Source: Trema orientale (taxonomy: Eukaryota > Streptophyta > Magnoliopsida > Rosales > Cannabaceae). From it: DNA of 64,000 nucleotides. The stretch is taken from contig JXTC01000700.1 of the NCBI GenBank assembly GCA_002914845.1, positions 45,239 to 109,238 on the forward strand, given 5' to 3'. This document shows, piece after piece, positions 9,142-21,640 of the stretch. Under the pieces are notes generated by a model. It did no database searches and was not told the origin of the DNA. It saw nothing but the letters and a program-made list of their open reading frames with translations. A program made the translations under genes and the position numbers. Position 1 is the first letter of the stretch, and each line of letters opens with the position of its first letter.

Positions 9142-12100
9142 ATGGCGGATCCGGCGAACACGCCACTTGGCCAAATGCTACTGGATGAGATCACCCCGGT
9201 CGTCATGGTGCTCGGTACGCCGCTCGTCGAAGAAGCTTGTCTTAAGAATGGAATCAGCTTCGTCCAAATGCTCAGTCCCTTTTGCGCCTTCAACAATATC
9301 GACGGTATATATGGTTGCATATATATATATATGTGTGTGTGTGTGTGTTTCTAGGGTTTTGGAAAGGGGAAATTTGAGATGGTTGAGCCCAATTTGTTGC
9401 AGTGCCTGTACGGACGGCGAGTGATCAACCTTATAGGCTTCAGAAATTCAAGTTGCGGCTGTTCTATGCTTCGGATATTCGGCAACCCAATTTGGAGGTA
9501 ATTTACTGAATGTGCAATTTGGAAAAATGTCAAAATGATTAGAAGAACCAAGAACCTTGCTTTCATCGACATTGCTTGGCTTTTAAGCGCTATTAAGTTT
9601 ACTTTCCTCAGTTTTTCTAGCAAACCAAATTATTTTATCCCATACAGCATCAATATCGTCTGCCTTTTGTTCGAATTTTTTTTTTTTTTTTTTTTTTCAC
9701 TCATATCCCAGTTTTGGAATTTGAAAGTGTTGGCTATATGCTGGTCATTATGGTTGGACTTTCGCCATTTTAGGCATATAGCAAAGGGGGAAATATGATT
9801 TTGGAATAGGTAGTGTTGGCAGGGTGAACGTGATAAGACTTTGCTTTACCTGAAAATGTTAGGATTTCAGCTCGTTAAATGTATGTTTAGGTCTAAGGTT
9901 TGATGCTTTCATGATCCTTTTTCTAGTTTTCGTCATGAATGGATTATATCATAGCCAATGAAACGGATAAAAACAAACAAAATGTTCATGTGTAGTTGCA
10001 GATTGGTTTTGGCATACGGGTGTTGCATTTTTAGTTGTACCAATCTGATATGTTTCTCTATTATCAGTTGTTATATGAGCTTGAACTTGAGATTGTGTTT
10101 TCTTGTTCCAACAAGGTAGCAAGAGAGCGGTTGAAACAGCTCATTATGCAGGCTGGGGAGAAAGATCTTTCTGAATTGAGTTCAGATCCTCCTCCAACAA
10201 ATAATGAACACAATGGTAAGTAATATTTATTTCATAGCTCCATAGAAATAGTTACTCATTTAAAGTATTGCTAACAAACACAAGAACTTTAAGGTTCTCA
10301 AATGAATGCGGCTCTGTCGTTTTGGTGTAAAAAAGCGTTGTTGTGTCTATTTTCTAGTTTGTTTAAATTCATTAAACATGTCATTGGCTACTTCTCTACT
10401 GATGAAAAGTAAAGTAAGAATGCGAGAAAGAAAATACGATTAAAGCAACTACAAAATAGCCATAACATTACTTTATGTATTTCAGTTAATTTTCAAATTT
10501 AATCATGTGTATCATGCTGTGTCATTAAAACAAAAAAATGGATTGGAGTGTGTTTGCCTTCGTGGATTTGAATAGCAATATGTTGTCTGACCAAGGAATT
10601 AAAAGAAAGAAGAAGAAGAGGAAGAAGAAGAAGTCTTCTTCTAGTGGACTTGTGGCTGCAATTGGTAAACTTGCATCCAGTTAACTACGTAAAACTTAAT
10701 GTAGAAGTCTTAAAGAACGAAAGAGAAAAAAGGTGGCAGGAATCAAGGAAGCTAAACTGACCTTGTTAGTTTTACTTTTTTTTTGGTGGCTATTTTTATC
10801 AATATGTAATTGTTATCGGATAGCTTTTATAATATATATATATATATTTGGGAATAGATAAATTTTATTAATTTAACCTTGCACGGCTATAGTTTTTAGT
10901 TGGTGATGTGTGTTGGCTTTCCTCTGCAGGATCTGAGTCTGAAAATCTACCCTCATGGTTTCAGTTTTTCAATAAAGAGCTTGTACGTAGTGCATCTTTT
11001 TCAGACCATGAAGCTTTTGACCATCCTGTGGCATGTAAGTTGTTGGAATTAAGTCTTATGTTTGTCATGTGCCTTTATAAACACGGAAGGATCAATATTC
11101 TGATTCCTATGTTAACTGTTGTTATCTAGAATTGTTGGTTGATTTATTTGTTTCTTTATTTATTATGAATTTGGATTCAGTTTTCCTTCTCCCTTCTTGT
11201 CTAAATTTACTTGCAGGTCTTTTGGTTGTTTCCTCGAAGGATGAGCAGCCTATAAACCAATTTGTCGATCTCTTCAACAACAACAAATTGCCGTCTCTTC
11301 TTAATGATGGTGCAATGGACCCAAAGATTTTGAAGCATTATTTATTGGTGCATGATAATCAAGATGGTTCTACTGAGAAGTATAACATATTTTCTAAATT
11401 TCCTTGAACCTGTGATTTAGAATCAGTGTCTTTGTATATGGTGTTATGATGTGAGACTTGATAAATAGATTTCACCTGGATTCCTATCGGTTTTCTTTGT
11501 GAAGATTTCAACTAAATAGTAATTACCTCATTGTTTTTCTAATCTGGATTTTGATTGGAAGCTTAAAATTTCTTGTTATTTGGTCTTGCTCAATTAAAAG
11601 TCAACTTCCGTTAAGAGTCTTTACAACAAGGGGAAAAAAAGGTTGCCCGGGGGGCGGGGGGTGTTCTGATTGTGTTCTTAATAACTGACTGAGTTAACTT
11701 ATGTATTTGTATTCATTGGTGTCTAGATCATGAGATACATCCCTGGTCAAGTCTAAGATTTTAATTTTCTGTTGCTACTCAGCCATTTCTTCCATTTCCC
11801 TGATGATCTCTTACCTACTTTAGTGTTCTACCATTTCCCTTTTAAGATGGGACTAAGCAACTTGAATAAAAAGTAATGTGGTAGTGCCTGGGATTTGTCT
11901 GTGCAGAGCAGCTAGGATTTTAACCGAAATGAGGAGCACGTTTGGCTCTGACTGTCAATTACTTTGCATTAATTCCTCTGAAGATGGTCTAGTCGAACAT
12001 CATGATGATCCATGGGCGCTTTATGTAAGTTACCTTGAAGGACCCTTTTTTTTCCCCATCATTTTTTTCAATCATTTGTTGTTTTTGGTCGATAGTCACA

Positions 12101-15100
12101 GTTAAGCTAAGGATCTAGCCATGTTTATCTTAATAACAGAAATCTGATGCATCCCCTGGTCAGAACGTTGGTTGCTTCCTCAATGTTGATGATCTTAATG
12201 AGGTATTTCTGTTTCTCATTGTCTTTTAATACCATCAAAATGTTGTATACAGTTGATGATTAAATTTTTTTCTGCTTACATCAGAATTTTGACCATGATA
12301 TCCAATTTTGACAACTGGGAACAGATGAAAGATATCATGCAAGATCTATCGACGAAACACATCATTCCTTATATGGAGCAAAAGATACGTGTGCTCAATC
12401 AACAGGTATGACATTACCATCATATTTCCTGGTGTTCATAGTAATGGGAACCTTGATAGTTTTCCTGAGTATTTCTGGTCCAGAAGGAAAAAAAAAGGGG
12501 ACGAAAATTAATTAGTTTGTTTGTTTGTTTTCTGTATTTTTTCCCCCCACCTTTGCCTTTTCCTTATCTTTATTTCTTCATTCTCAAATTTTGTTCAAAT
12601 CAGGTCTCTGCAACAAGGAAAGGTTTTAGAAACCAAATTAAAAACTTGTGGTGGAGAAAAGGCAAAGATGAAGTTGCAGATTTGTCCAATGGTCCTATGT
12701 ATGCCGAACAAATATCTAACTTATTATTGCATGCTTATATTCTCTCACCTTATTATGCTAATTTGGTTTCTATATATGCTGAAGGTATACCTTCAGTTCC
12801 ATTGAATCTCAGATTAGAGTTTTGGGTGATTATGCCTTTATGCTAAGAGATTATGAACTTGCATTGTCGAATTATCGTTTAATTTCAACGGATTACAAGC
12901 TTGATAAAGCCTGGAAGCGCTATGCTGGTGTACAGGTAGCTGCATATTATATTTAATTGTTTAATTCTTTTGGTTAGTTTGGGACTTTATTCTCAGCCCC
13001 TAGTTGCTTTTCAGTTCTTGTTTTAATTTTCAATTTATGTTTTTCCTTTCAAGTAATTCTTTTCTGTTTGACTTATCTTTTTAAAGTTCCTTCCATTTGT
13101 TTCTCTATTTTGGCGAATGGCTAGTTTTTAATATGGGCAGGGGCCTGTCTTGTAACAGCATTGTGATATCTTATGTGTTAATCGCAGGAAATGACCGGGC
13201 TTACATACTTCATGCTAGATCAATCGAGAAAGGAGGCAGAGTATTGCATGGAAAATGCATTCAATACTTATTTGGTACTAATTTTTTACCTTCTGTTTTG
13301 TTTTCTTAATTATTATTTGAGGTTTTATGGAGAAATAGTAATTAAAATTTATTTTTGTATACTCGTTAATGTTAGAAAATAAAATCATGTCTATNNNNNN
13401 NNNNNNNNNNNNNNNNNNNNNNNNNNNNNNNNNNNNAAAAAAAAAAAGCCTGGACAAAAAGAGAAGACGCAGTCTTATAAAACATCCAACTGAATGTCCT
13501 CCCAGAAATCTATATAGGTGTCGGTATTTTGTTGCTTTTTGTTTATTTTCTTCCTAAGAAAATGTGTTGACTATTTGAATTGGTATTCATGCAGAAAATT
13601 GGGCCATCAAGCCAGCAAAATGCAACACGGTGCGGTCTTTGGTGGGTAGAAATGTTGAAGACAAGAGATCAGTTTAAAGAGGCAGCCATGGTTTACTTTC
13701 GTGTTTGTGGAGAGGTAATACACAATTTCAGTTTCTTTGAATGACAATGGGTGAGAAAAATCGGTTGTCTGCTGCTGATAACCTCTCCTTTGTTAGGAAA
13801 CTTTACATTCTGCTGTAATGCTTGAGCAAGCAGCTTATTGCTACTTGTTGTCCAAGCCACCTATGTTGCACAAATATGGATTTCATCTTGTTCTTTCTGG
13901 CGAGCGTTACAAAAAAAGTGATCAGGTACATATACCAAAAGGAAATGCGAAAGTTAGCTAGGGAGGTTGCATTTGCTGACAACTAACCTGCTTTCTCTCT
14001 CCAGATTAAACATGCAATTCGTACATATAAAAGTGCCATTTCTGTTTACAAAGAAACTAGATGGAGCCATATTAAGGACCATGTGCATTTCAATATTGGA
14101 CAGTAAGTTGTAGCAACTTAATGCGGCAGTGATTTCTATTAATTGTTTGGTTAAGTTTTAAGACCACACTTATAGTAAAACAATGAGTTGCAACCCTCTT
14201 GCTGAATTTTGGTTCAGGTGGTATGCAAATCTTGGGAGGTATGATTTGGCTGCCTCACATATATTGGAGGTTCTGGCCTGTAGTCATCAGTCGAAGGCAA
14301 CACAGGACATATTCCTGAGGCACTTTCTTCAAATAGTTCAGGTGACACTGGTGCTATTTCTTATTCGTTTTTCATTGATAGATTTTGTAAGAGACAAATC
14401 AAATATCTGGTTCTCAAAGAAAACTAGTTTACCAGCCTAATTGTACTTAATTTTACTTGGGAATTAAAATTCTTCCTATTGACACTTTTTTCATCTGATT
14501 TGCTCGTCATGTTTTTCTAATCTTGTCATTGGGTTCTAATGTATTTTGGAAATATGATTTGTCTATCCCTTTTTACTAACTTTCCCATGCTAGTTTCCTA
14601 CTGCATTTTACTAATTTGTGATTTAATTGAAAACCTTTCATACATTGATGTGTTGGAAAGGCAGCCCATAGTTTTCTCCTTGTAACATATATTTTTCTTT
14701 ATTTCTTCCATACTTTTATGTACCTGGACGATATCTTTCTTTGGAAAAAGATTATTACTGCTTACTGAAATTAGATTCAAGTACTTGTTGAAAGTTTATT
14801 GTTCCCTTTTGTCTCTTCTAGTTATTCCAACCAAGGATCGAGGTTGACCTTTATTACTTGCTATAAACTCAAAACTACGTGAAAATAAGCAGGACTTTGA
14901 TGAGAAACAGAAAGAATCTGAGGCTGAATGAGTGCCTAACTTCTAGAACTAAAAAAGAAAGAGGGGAATAAGTACAGTTATGTCAATTGTAAAATCCTGC
15001 TCTTATCTGTTTTTTCCTTTTCTTTTCTTCTGGCTTCTGTCAAATCAGAGTTTCATTCATTAGTTATTGACACTAATCCTTGAAAAAGTTTCTCCTGAAA

Positions 15101-15293
15101 AATTAACCGTATGTTTCTTTGTTTAATAATACAGAAAACAGGAAAGACATTTGAAGTTCCGAAACTTCAGTTGCCTGAGATTAACATCTCTTCTCTTAAG
15201 GTCATTTTTGAAGATCATCGAACATATGCATCAGCTACAGCAGTAAGTACACTAGATTTGACTTTTATGTAGACGCGTACATATGTGTACATT

Positions 15294-15335
<42 letters not shown>

Positions 15336-18300
15336 GGTATGGTTCTCTCTCTCTACTCCTTCCTGCCAAATATTTTCCCTTAAAATTTTAAACTTTGCAT
15401 TATGGCTTATGTTGATGTATTGCGTTTACAAAAACCTATCAGGCCAGGGTTAAAGAAAGCATATGGCATTCTTTAGAGGAGGACTTGGTTCCATCACTGT
15501 CTATATCCAGGACTAATTGGCTAGAGTTACACTCAGGGGTTCTCCCGAAAAAGTATAAGGAATCAAATGTTTGTGTTGCAGGAGGTATGTAGGTGATAGA
15601 ATGTCATTTGTAGTTGCTTAAATTGATTGTTTGAATTACCTTTGGATTCTTGTGATAAAAGTGATGTGGTCCAAGGAATGAAAGAAGATTACGATACTGG
15701 TCCAAATACTGCAATTATCAGCCACCTTCACCGTGGCCTTCCCATTCTCCACCAACCCTTTTTCCTGTATTTTCATATATTTTGAAATATATAAATCTCT
15801 TGATTGACTAATTTAGGCTTGATGTCCTGCTTCATCTAGAGCCTTTTGTATAGGTTAAATGAGAATTCTTGTTTTTCTCGTTATTCTCTGTATGGATTCA
15901 AACAAGTTATTTGTAAAAATTGTTTAATTTAATATATGCATGCAACATGTCCTTATCATTTTGCAGAAGCGGTGAGGGTTGATATTGAATTTAAAAACCC
16001 ATTGCAAATTCCCATATTCGTATCTGGTGTCTCCCTAATATGTGAGCTTTTCGGAAGTTCTGATGAAACAAAATCTGGTAAGTAAATCACATGTTTGCTT
16101 ATTTTCTGCCCACGCTCTCCCTTCTTCTTCTTTTTTATTTTGTCTATTCTTCTTTGAGATTAAAAATTGGTAAGTATATTAACCAGAACATGTTAATCAT
16201 GTTTGATGATGCAGATGGAAATAACCCAGCTGGGGAGTTTCAGAATGACGACGGATCTGTTGAGACAACCAGCAGGTATGTATGTCTACCTTAATACTTC
16301 TCACCTTGAATATTTTCTGGTTCGCAAGCTTTAAGTCTAGAGATGTTAACTAGGCCGTGCCATACCGGCCCAGACACATTTGGCCACGACACATTTGTGG
16401 CTCGTGCCGTGCCCGGCCCGCTATGTGCCTGTGCCCATGCCCGATTTTGTGCCGTAATCATGCTTATCTATTTTCGTATCTAATTGTTCCTGTTTTCAGT
16501 ATTATGCTATTATTGTGCCTAATCGTGCCCGATTTCAGTATTGGGCTATTTTCCGTGCCTAATTGTGCTCATTTCCGATATTGTGCTATTTTCATGCCTA
16601 ATCGTGCGCGGTTCCGATATTATGCTATTTTCGTACTAATTGCACCTGTTTTAGGTACTATGATATTTTCATACCTAATCGTGCTTATTTTTTATTATAT
16701 TATTCTTGTATCTAACCTTGCCCATTTTTTATATCATATATGATTTCAAGCCTAATTATTTTCATTTTCAAACTCTTATTGTTCTTGTTCCATAATCGTT
16801 TTCATTATTGATTTTTTTTTTCAAATTTAGTTGTTTTAATATAATTAGACATATTTCCTTTTAAGTAATTATGAATTATGAATTGTTAATTTTATGTAAT
16901 AGAAAGAAATTATTTGAAAATTGAGATTACTTTTATATAAAAACAAATCTAAATTGAAATATTAGAATGTATGTGAGTAATGATAATTAATTTAAATTTC
17001 TATAGTTAAAGTATATTCCAACTAAATTGGCGTCTACTCAAATTATATCAAAATATATAATTCAAAAGTTATGATTGGCACGTACCTAAATTATATTTTT
17101 CTTTCTTAACATTATAAGGATTTTCTATTGGATGTGAGTTTTGCTGTAATTCTTAATATCTTTGAAATCTTTGGCTAACTTATTAAATTTTGGAACTTTT
17201 TGCTTTAAAAAAGTTAAAAATTGATGTAATATTTTTTAGTTTTTATCTTTTTTATTTTTTTTAAATTTATTGTATTAAAATTATGCTCAAAAAAATTAAA
17301 ATAAATTTAAAATAAGTATATTTTTTGCAAACTAATTATTTTCCTTAATCGTGCCTGTCGTGCCGCGTGCCGTGTCGGCCCGAGTACGTTTACTTATCGT
17401 ATCGTGCCGTGCTGGTCCGAGCACTGTTATTAATCATGTCGTGCTGTGATGGTCCGAACATTGTTATTGCTGGGTACGGTTACTAATCGTACCGTGCCCG
17501 TGCCAGTCTGTTTTGACACCACTTTTAGTAACATATTACATTTTCCCTGTTAAGCTAGATTTCTTGTTTGATTATTGCAGGGAGATGAGTAATAAGAATT
17601 CCTTCTTTTCTTTGTCGAAGGTTGATTTTTCATTAGAAGGAGGTGAAACAATCATGGTGAGTGCTTCACTCAGACAAGGGAACAAACACATATGTTCCCT
17701 TTTTATTTTTTCTGAAAAGGGATAATTTTTTGTTGATCGTATGAGGCAATCAAAATGTTACATTTCTTTCACGGAAATAGTGTATTTGATTAATTATGCA
17801 TTGTTCATTCTTGTGCATCTAGCTCTGTTTATTTGGACCCATGTTCTTTCTATGATATGCTCAAGTCTGATCCAGGATGATATTAATGTTTTAGCTAGTG
17901 TGAAAATAGAAATTTGATTCAGATCTGTGACTGACAAAATTGACGAATGATTAATCTATGGATTTTACTATTTTTGACCAGTTACATAAGATTGTGGTTG
18001 GTATAATTGGAAACAGAAAGGACCAGACAAGAATTGATGCTTTAGAATTTATGAGAAAAACTTCTTGCATAGATCAAAAAAATATTGAGTTTTCAACTCT
18101 TTGTAAGAGAGAATATAATCAATAAGTACGCACCATTAACATTCAACATTGGACCTGAAGATTTTTGTCAAAGAAATTTGAGTTGTCAAGTTTTCTTTTC
18201 TTATCTAGTTTTGTGCTCTTGCCACTCGAAAATAAAATCTGATTTGTATGGCTCTTGGTAGATATTTACCAAGATATTTATTTTCTTTTTAGAGTTTTTA

Positions 18301-21300
18301 CTTGGTCAATGTATAAATGGCATTACTAACAGAAAAGATTAAAGGATGTTTTACTAGTCATTAGCATGGTTTATATTCTGTACGCCTTCTGCTGCGATGG
18401 TTTACAAGTATTATGTTATAATTCTGTATATTGACGGCTTGTCTTTACTTTCTAGGTGCAACTAACGGTTACTCCAACAATAGAAGGCATTTTACAGATA
18501 ATTGGTGTAAGGTGGAATTTGTCAGGTGCTGTTGTTGGTTTCCATAATTTTGAGTCCAATCCTATAAAGAAAAGAAGTTCTAAGGGAAGACAGAGAGCCA
18601 ACCGTTCTGGTGACAACCTGAAGTTTGTGGTGATCAAGGTGCATATTTTCTCCCCCAATCTCAAATATCGCCTGTTTTACCCTCCCCTACCAAATATAGA
18701 ACAAAGAAAAAGAAACTATTTATGTAGACTAATTTGGATTGACTTCTCCTTTTTACTGTATTCTGTCATTGTTTCAGAGTCTACCCAAAGTTGAGGGCTT
18801 CATTCGGCCTTTACCTACAAGTGCATATGCAGGAGATGTACGACAACTTGTTCTTGAGTTGAGGAACCAATCAGAATGTGCTGTTAAAGTAAAGTGCCAC
18901 TCAGTGCCCTATTTAACTATTTTTTATTTTCTTCACAGGGTGCATTACAAGAGGTATCTTGTATTCGTGCAAACCCATACCTCATGATAGTTCAGGAAGT
19001 TTGCACATTGACCTATAATGTTATTTGGATTCTTTTTAATTTTTTTTTTAGGTCTTTGCTGGGATATTGTAGTTCTATAAATCTGTTTGCTTGCTTTTTG
19101 TGTCATTACCATTTCGTATCCACATTAGAAAAATTCTGGCTAGTCTGCTTTCAAGCAGTATGCATAGTGCAGCTTCCATAGTTATCTATATGTAAGCTAG
19201 CAGCATACTTTTCATGCCTGCTATTTTCGGTGTGTCTATTGTCTTGTGGTAAACTTATGTAGTTTCTAATGTGATATTTTGGCAGAACTTGAAGATGAAG
19301 GTCAGTCATCCAAGATTTTTGAATATTGGGAGTCGGGAAAGTTTGAATGTGGAATTTCCAGCTTGCTTGGAAAAGAAAATTTCTGAACATAATTATGTAC
19401 AACATAATCCTAGTAACATGTCTCAACCTGTGTTTCTGTTTCCAGAGGTCAGTAACTGATTTTTCCTGTATTCATTGTCTTACCTTATTCATATCACTAG
19501 TTCACCTTTTCTGATCTCATTTTTTTCTTCTCCCTATGTTTCAGGACACAATTATCAAAGGGGAATCACCATTATTGTGGCCTCTTTGGTTTCGAGCTGC
19601 TGTTCCTGGAAATATTTTCTTGTATATAACCATATATTATGAGATAGAAGATACATCAAGCGCTATGAGATACCGCACTCTATGCATGCATTATAATTTG
19701 CAGGTGATTGGATCTATAGGATAAATATAAATGCCATAATAGGAATTGTTATTTTTGCATTTGCAAGTTGTCCTAAATAGGTACTTGGGGGCTAACAATT
19801 GCTGAATATCGAGTAGTGATCCCTTTTTAGTCCATATATAATATTTGCATTTAGAAGATATCTTGTTCGGGTTGATTCTTAGAAGATTCCAATTATTTCC
19901 TATTAATTCTGAGTGTTTAGTGTTATTAATGTGTTTAATCTTCTGAATCTACTATTATTGATTGAGTGGACAAGTACGTTATTATAGACCTAATAGCTGG
20001 TGATATTTTAAATTCATCCTTTTAGGTATTGCCATCATTAGACATCTCCTTCCAAGTGAGTCCTTGCCCATCAAAATTGCAAGAGTTCCTTGTGCGGATG
20101 GACATTATTAACAAGACCAGTACAGAGAGCTTTCAGGTTCATCAGTTATCATCTGTGGGAGAAAAGTGGGCAATCTCATTGCTTCAACCTGTTAATACCG
20201 ACTTTCCTTCGCAGTGTCTAATGGCTGGTCAATCTTTATCATGTTTTTTCATGCTTAAGGTTGGTTATAAAGTTACGATCTGGTTTGATTTTATTATTTA
20301 AGGTTGGTATTGATTTGTGCTGATAAAATCACCTTCGATCGTGGCTTCAGGATCAGAGGAGATCTGGGACTTCAGAGGACAAGACATCTCTTTCCCAGCA
20401 AGTTGGAAGTGTCGTAGGATTGGGTCCTCAGGGTAGTATCGAATCACTTTTTGATACATCAAGCTCTCCACTGGCTGATTTCCACAGTCGTGAAAGAATG
20501 CTCGAGGAAAGTTCACATCAGGTTTATAACTTTATGGATATGCCATCTTCTAGTGTTCTAATACTGTACTAAAAAACTAGTACAAAATCTCTTTCCATCT
20601 TTATCAGCATTAATACTTCCATTTGGTAAATCTGAAACCTGCGCTGATTTGATACACGAGTGGATAAACTATCAAAGTTTAATATGTAACACTCCAAAGA
20701 TCGTTTATTTGGGCCTTTTCTAATTTAAAGATGCGATACAGGCGACCAAAATTTGTTGATGAGCTTTGGTTATATGAATCGAAGTATATCGGTTTATTAG
20801 CTTCTCATTTCTGTACAATAATGTCGGATTCCACTCTCCTCATGACTTATTAATTTAACTTTTTTATATGGAACAGAGCGACTCAACAGTTGACTTCATA
20901 TTGATCTCTCGACCGCTAAAGAGTGATCCTGATTCTGGTATTCTGGATCCATCACATCTTTTTTCTCACCATTCATGTCATTGCAGGCAAGTTTCAGTTA
21001 ACATAATTAAGGATTTCATAATTGTTCGTCCTATAACTTTTTATCACGATTTTAGTTTTGGATGTTTGACATTTTCTCTCTTTTGGGTTGCAGTATTGCG
21101 AGCGCAAGCCCTATATCATGGCACGTGGATGGGCCTAGGACATTATATCATAACTTCTCTGCATCCTTCTGTGAAATTAGATTAAGTATGACAATATACA
21201 ACTCATCCAACTCTATTGCATCTGTACGCATAAACACTGTCGACTCAAGTGGCAATTTGAGCGAATCAACTTCACCTCGATCTGCAACGTCTTCTGGCAA

Positions 21301-21640
21301 CCAAGTAGGTTGGCATGATGTCTCACTAGTTACTGACATTAAAGTCACGTCTGATGTCCTTGGCACTCGATTTATAAAGCCACCGTCACTTGATTCTGTT
21401 TCTTCATTCGTCTGGTCGGCGGCGAGTTCCACTAGAGTCCAAATCAAGCCAATGTCCACGACCGAAATTCCTCTCCAGATTTGTGCATTTTCACCCGGGA
21501 CTTATGATCTGTCAAACTATTTGTTGCATTGGAATCTTCTACTTCCTGATGGTGAAGTAAATCTTGACGAGGGAACAAGACAGTCTGCAGGTACGTGCCG
21601 GGGGTATCCCTATTATCTGACTGTGCTCCAATCCACTTGA
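9142..21640 (+). CDS. TRAPPC8: TRAPP complex subunit 8 (Trs85-like trafficking protein), complete, 28 coding exons
   Basis: Exons: 9142-9304, 9403-9497, 10116-10215, 10930-11034, 11217-11379, 11907-12024, 12140-12202, 12325-12405, 12604-12698, 12785-12935, 13188-13274, 13595-13714, 13797-13925, 14005-14102, 14218-14341, 15135-15242, 15443-15584, 15967-16077, 16215-16275, 17581-17656, 18456-18638, 18778-18888, 19286-19447, 19545-19703, 20026-20259, 20351-20521, 20877-20986, 21094-21640. They sum to 3867 nt, 1288 aa, in one open frame, about the length of the Arabidopsis homolog (At5g16280). The start MADPANTPLGQMLLDEITPV, the middle KGFRNQIKNLWWRKGKDEV and the end GTCRGYPYYLTVLQST agree with the plant family. 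Trs85/TRAPPC8 is the subunit specific to TRAPP III, a Golgi and autophagy tethering complex with exchange-factor activity on Rab1/Ypt1-type GTPases. No signal peptide or membrane segment is expected. All introns are GT-AG except the last (GC-AG, 20987-21093). Intron 19 carries a hAT-like element and intron 11 an N gap. Codon phase is intact across all junctions, so the gene looks functional. Confidence 0.93.
9319..9348. repeat. (AT)n(GT)n microsatellite in TRAPPC8 intron 1
   Basis: A run of AT dinucleotides passes directly into GT dinucleotides in the 98-bp first intron. Likely polymorphic. Confidence 0.9.
13395..13436. other. Assembly gap, 42 N
   Basis: Unknown bases in TRAPPC8 intron 11, followed by an A-run. 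No coding sequence is affected. Confidence 1.
15295..15332. repeat. (CT)n microsatellite in TRAPPC8 intron 16
   Basis: About 19 CT repeats, with a second shorter CT run soon after (near 15342-15355). Confidence 0.95.
16337..17521. mobile_element. Non-autonomous hAT-like DNA element in TRAPPC8 intron 19 (about 1185 bp)
   Basis: Both subterminal regions are rich in GTGCCGTGCC / GGCCCG motifs (left about 16350-16620, right about 17345-17510), while the core is very AT-rich. Ends: CTAGAGATGTTAAC on the left and (reverse complement) TGGTGTCAAAAC on the right, resembling the TAGGGGTGTCAAAA termini I associate with plant hAT elements. Flanks CTTTAAGT (16329-16336) and CTTTTAGT (17522-17529) match at 7 of 8 bases, consistent with an aged 8-bp duplication. 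The 128-codon ORF at 16357-16743 is repetitive and not a transposase. Confidence 0.6.

Noticed and set aside
9023-9424. 133-codon plus-strand ORF
   Set aside because: Runs through the TRAPPC8 leader, exon 1 and intron 1 in the wrong frame.
16357-16743. 128-codon plus-strand ORF
   Set aside because: Translation of the repetitive end of the intronic hAT-like element. No transposase motif.
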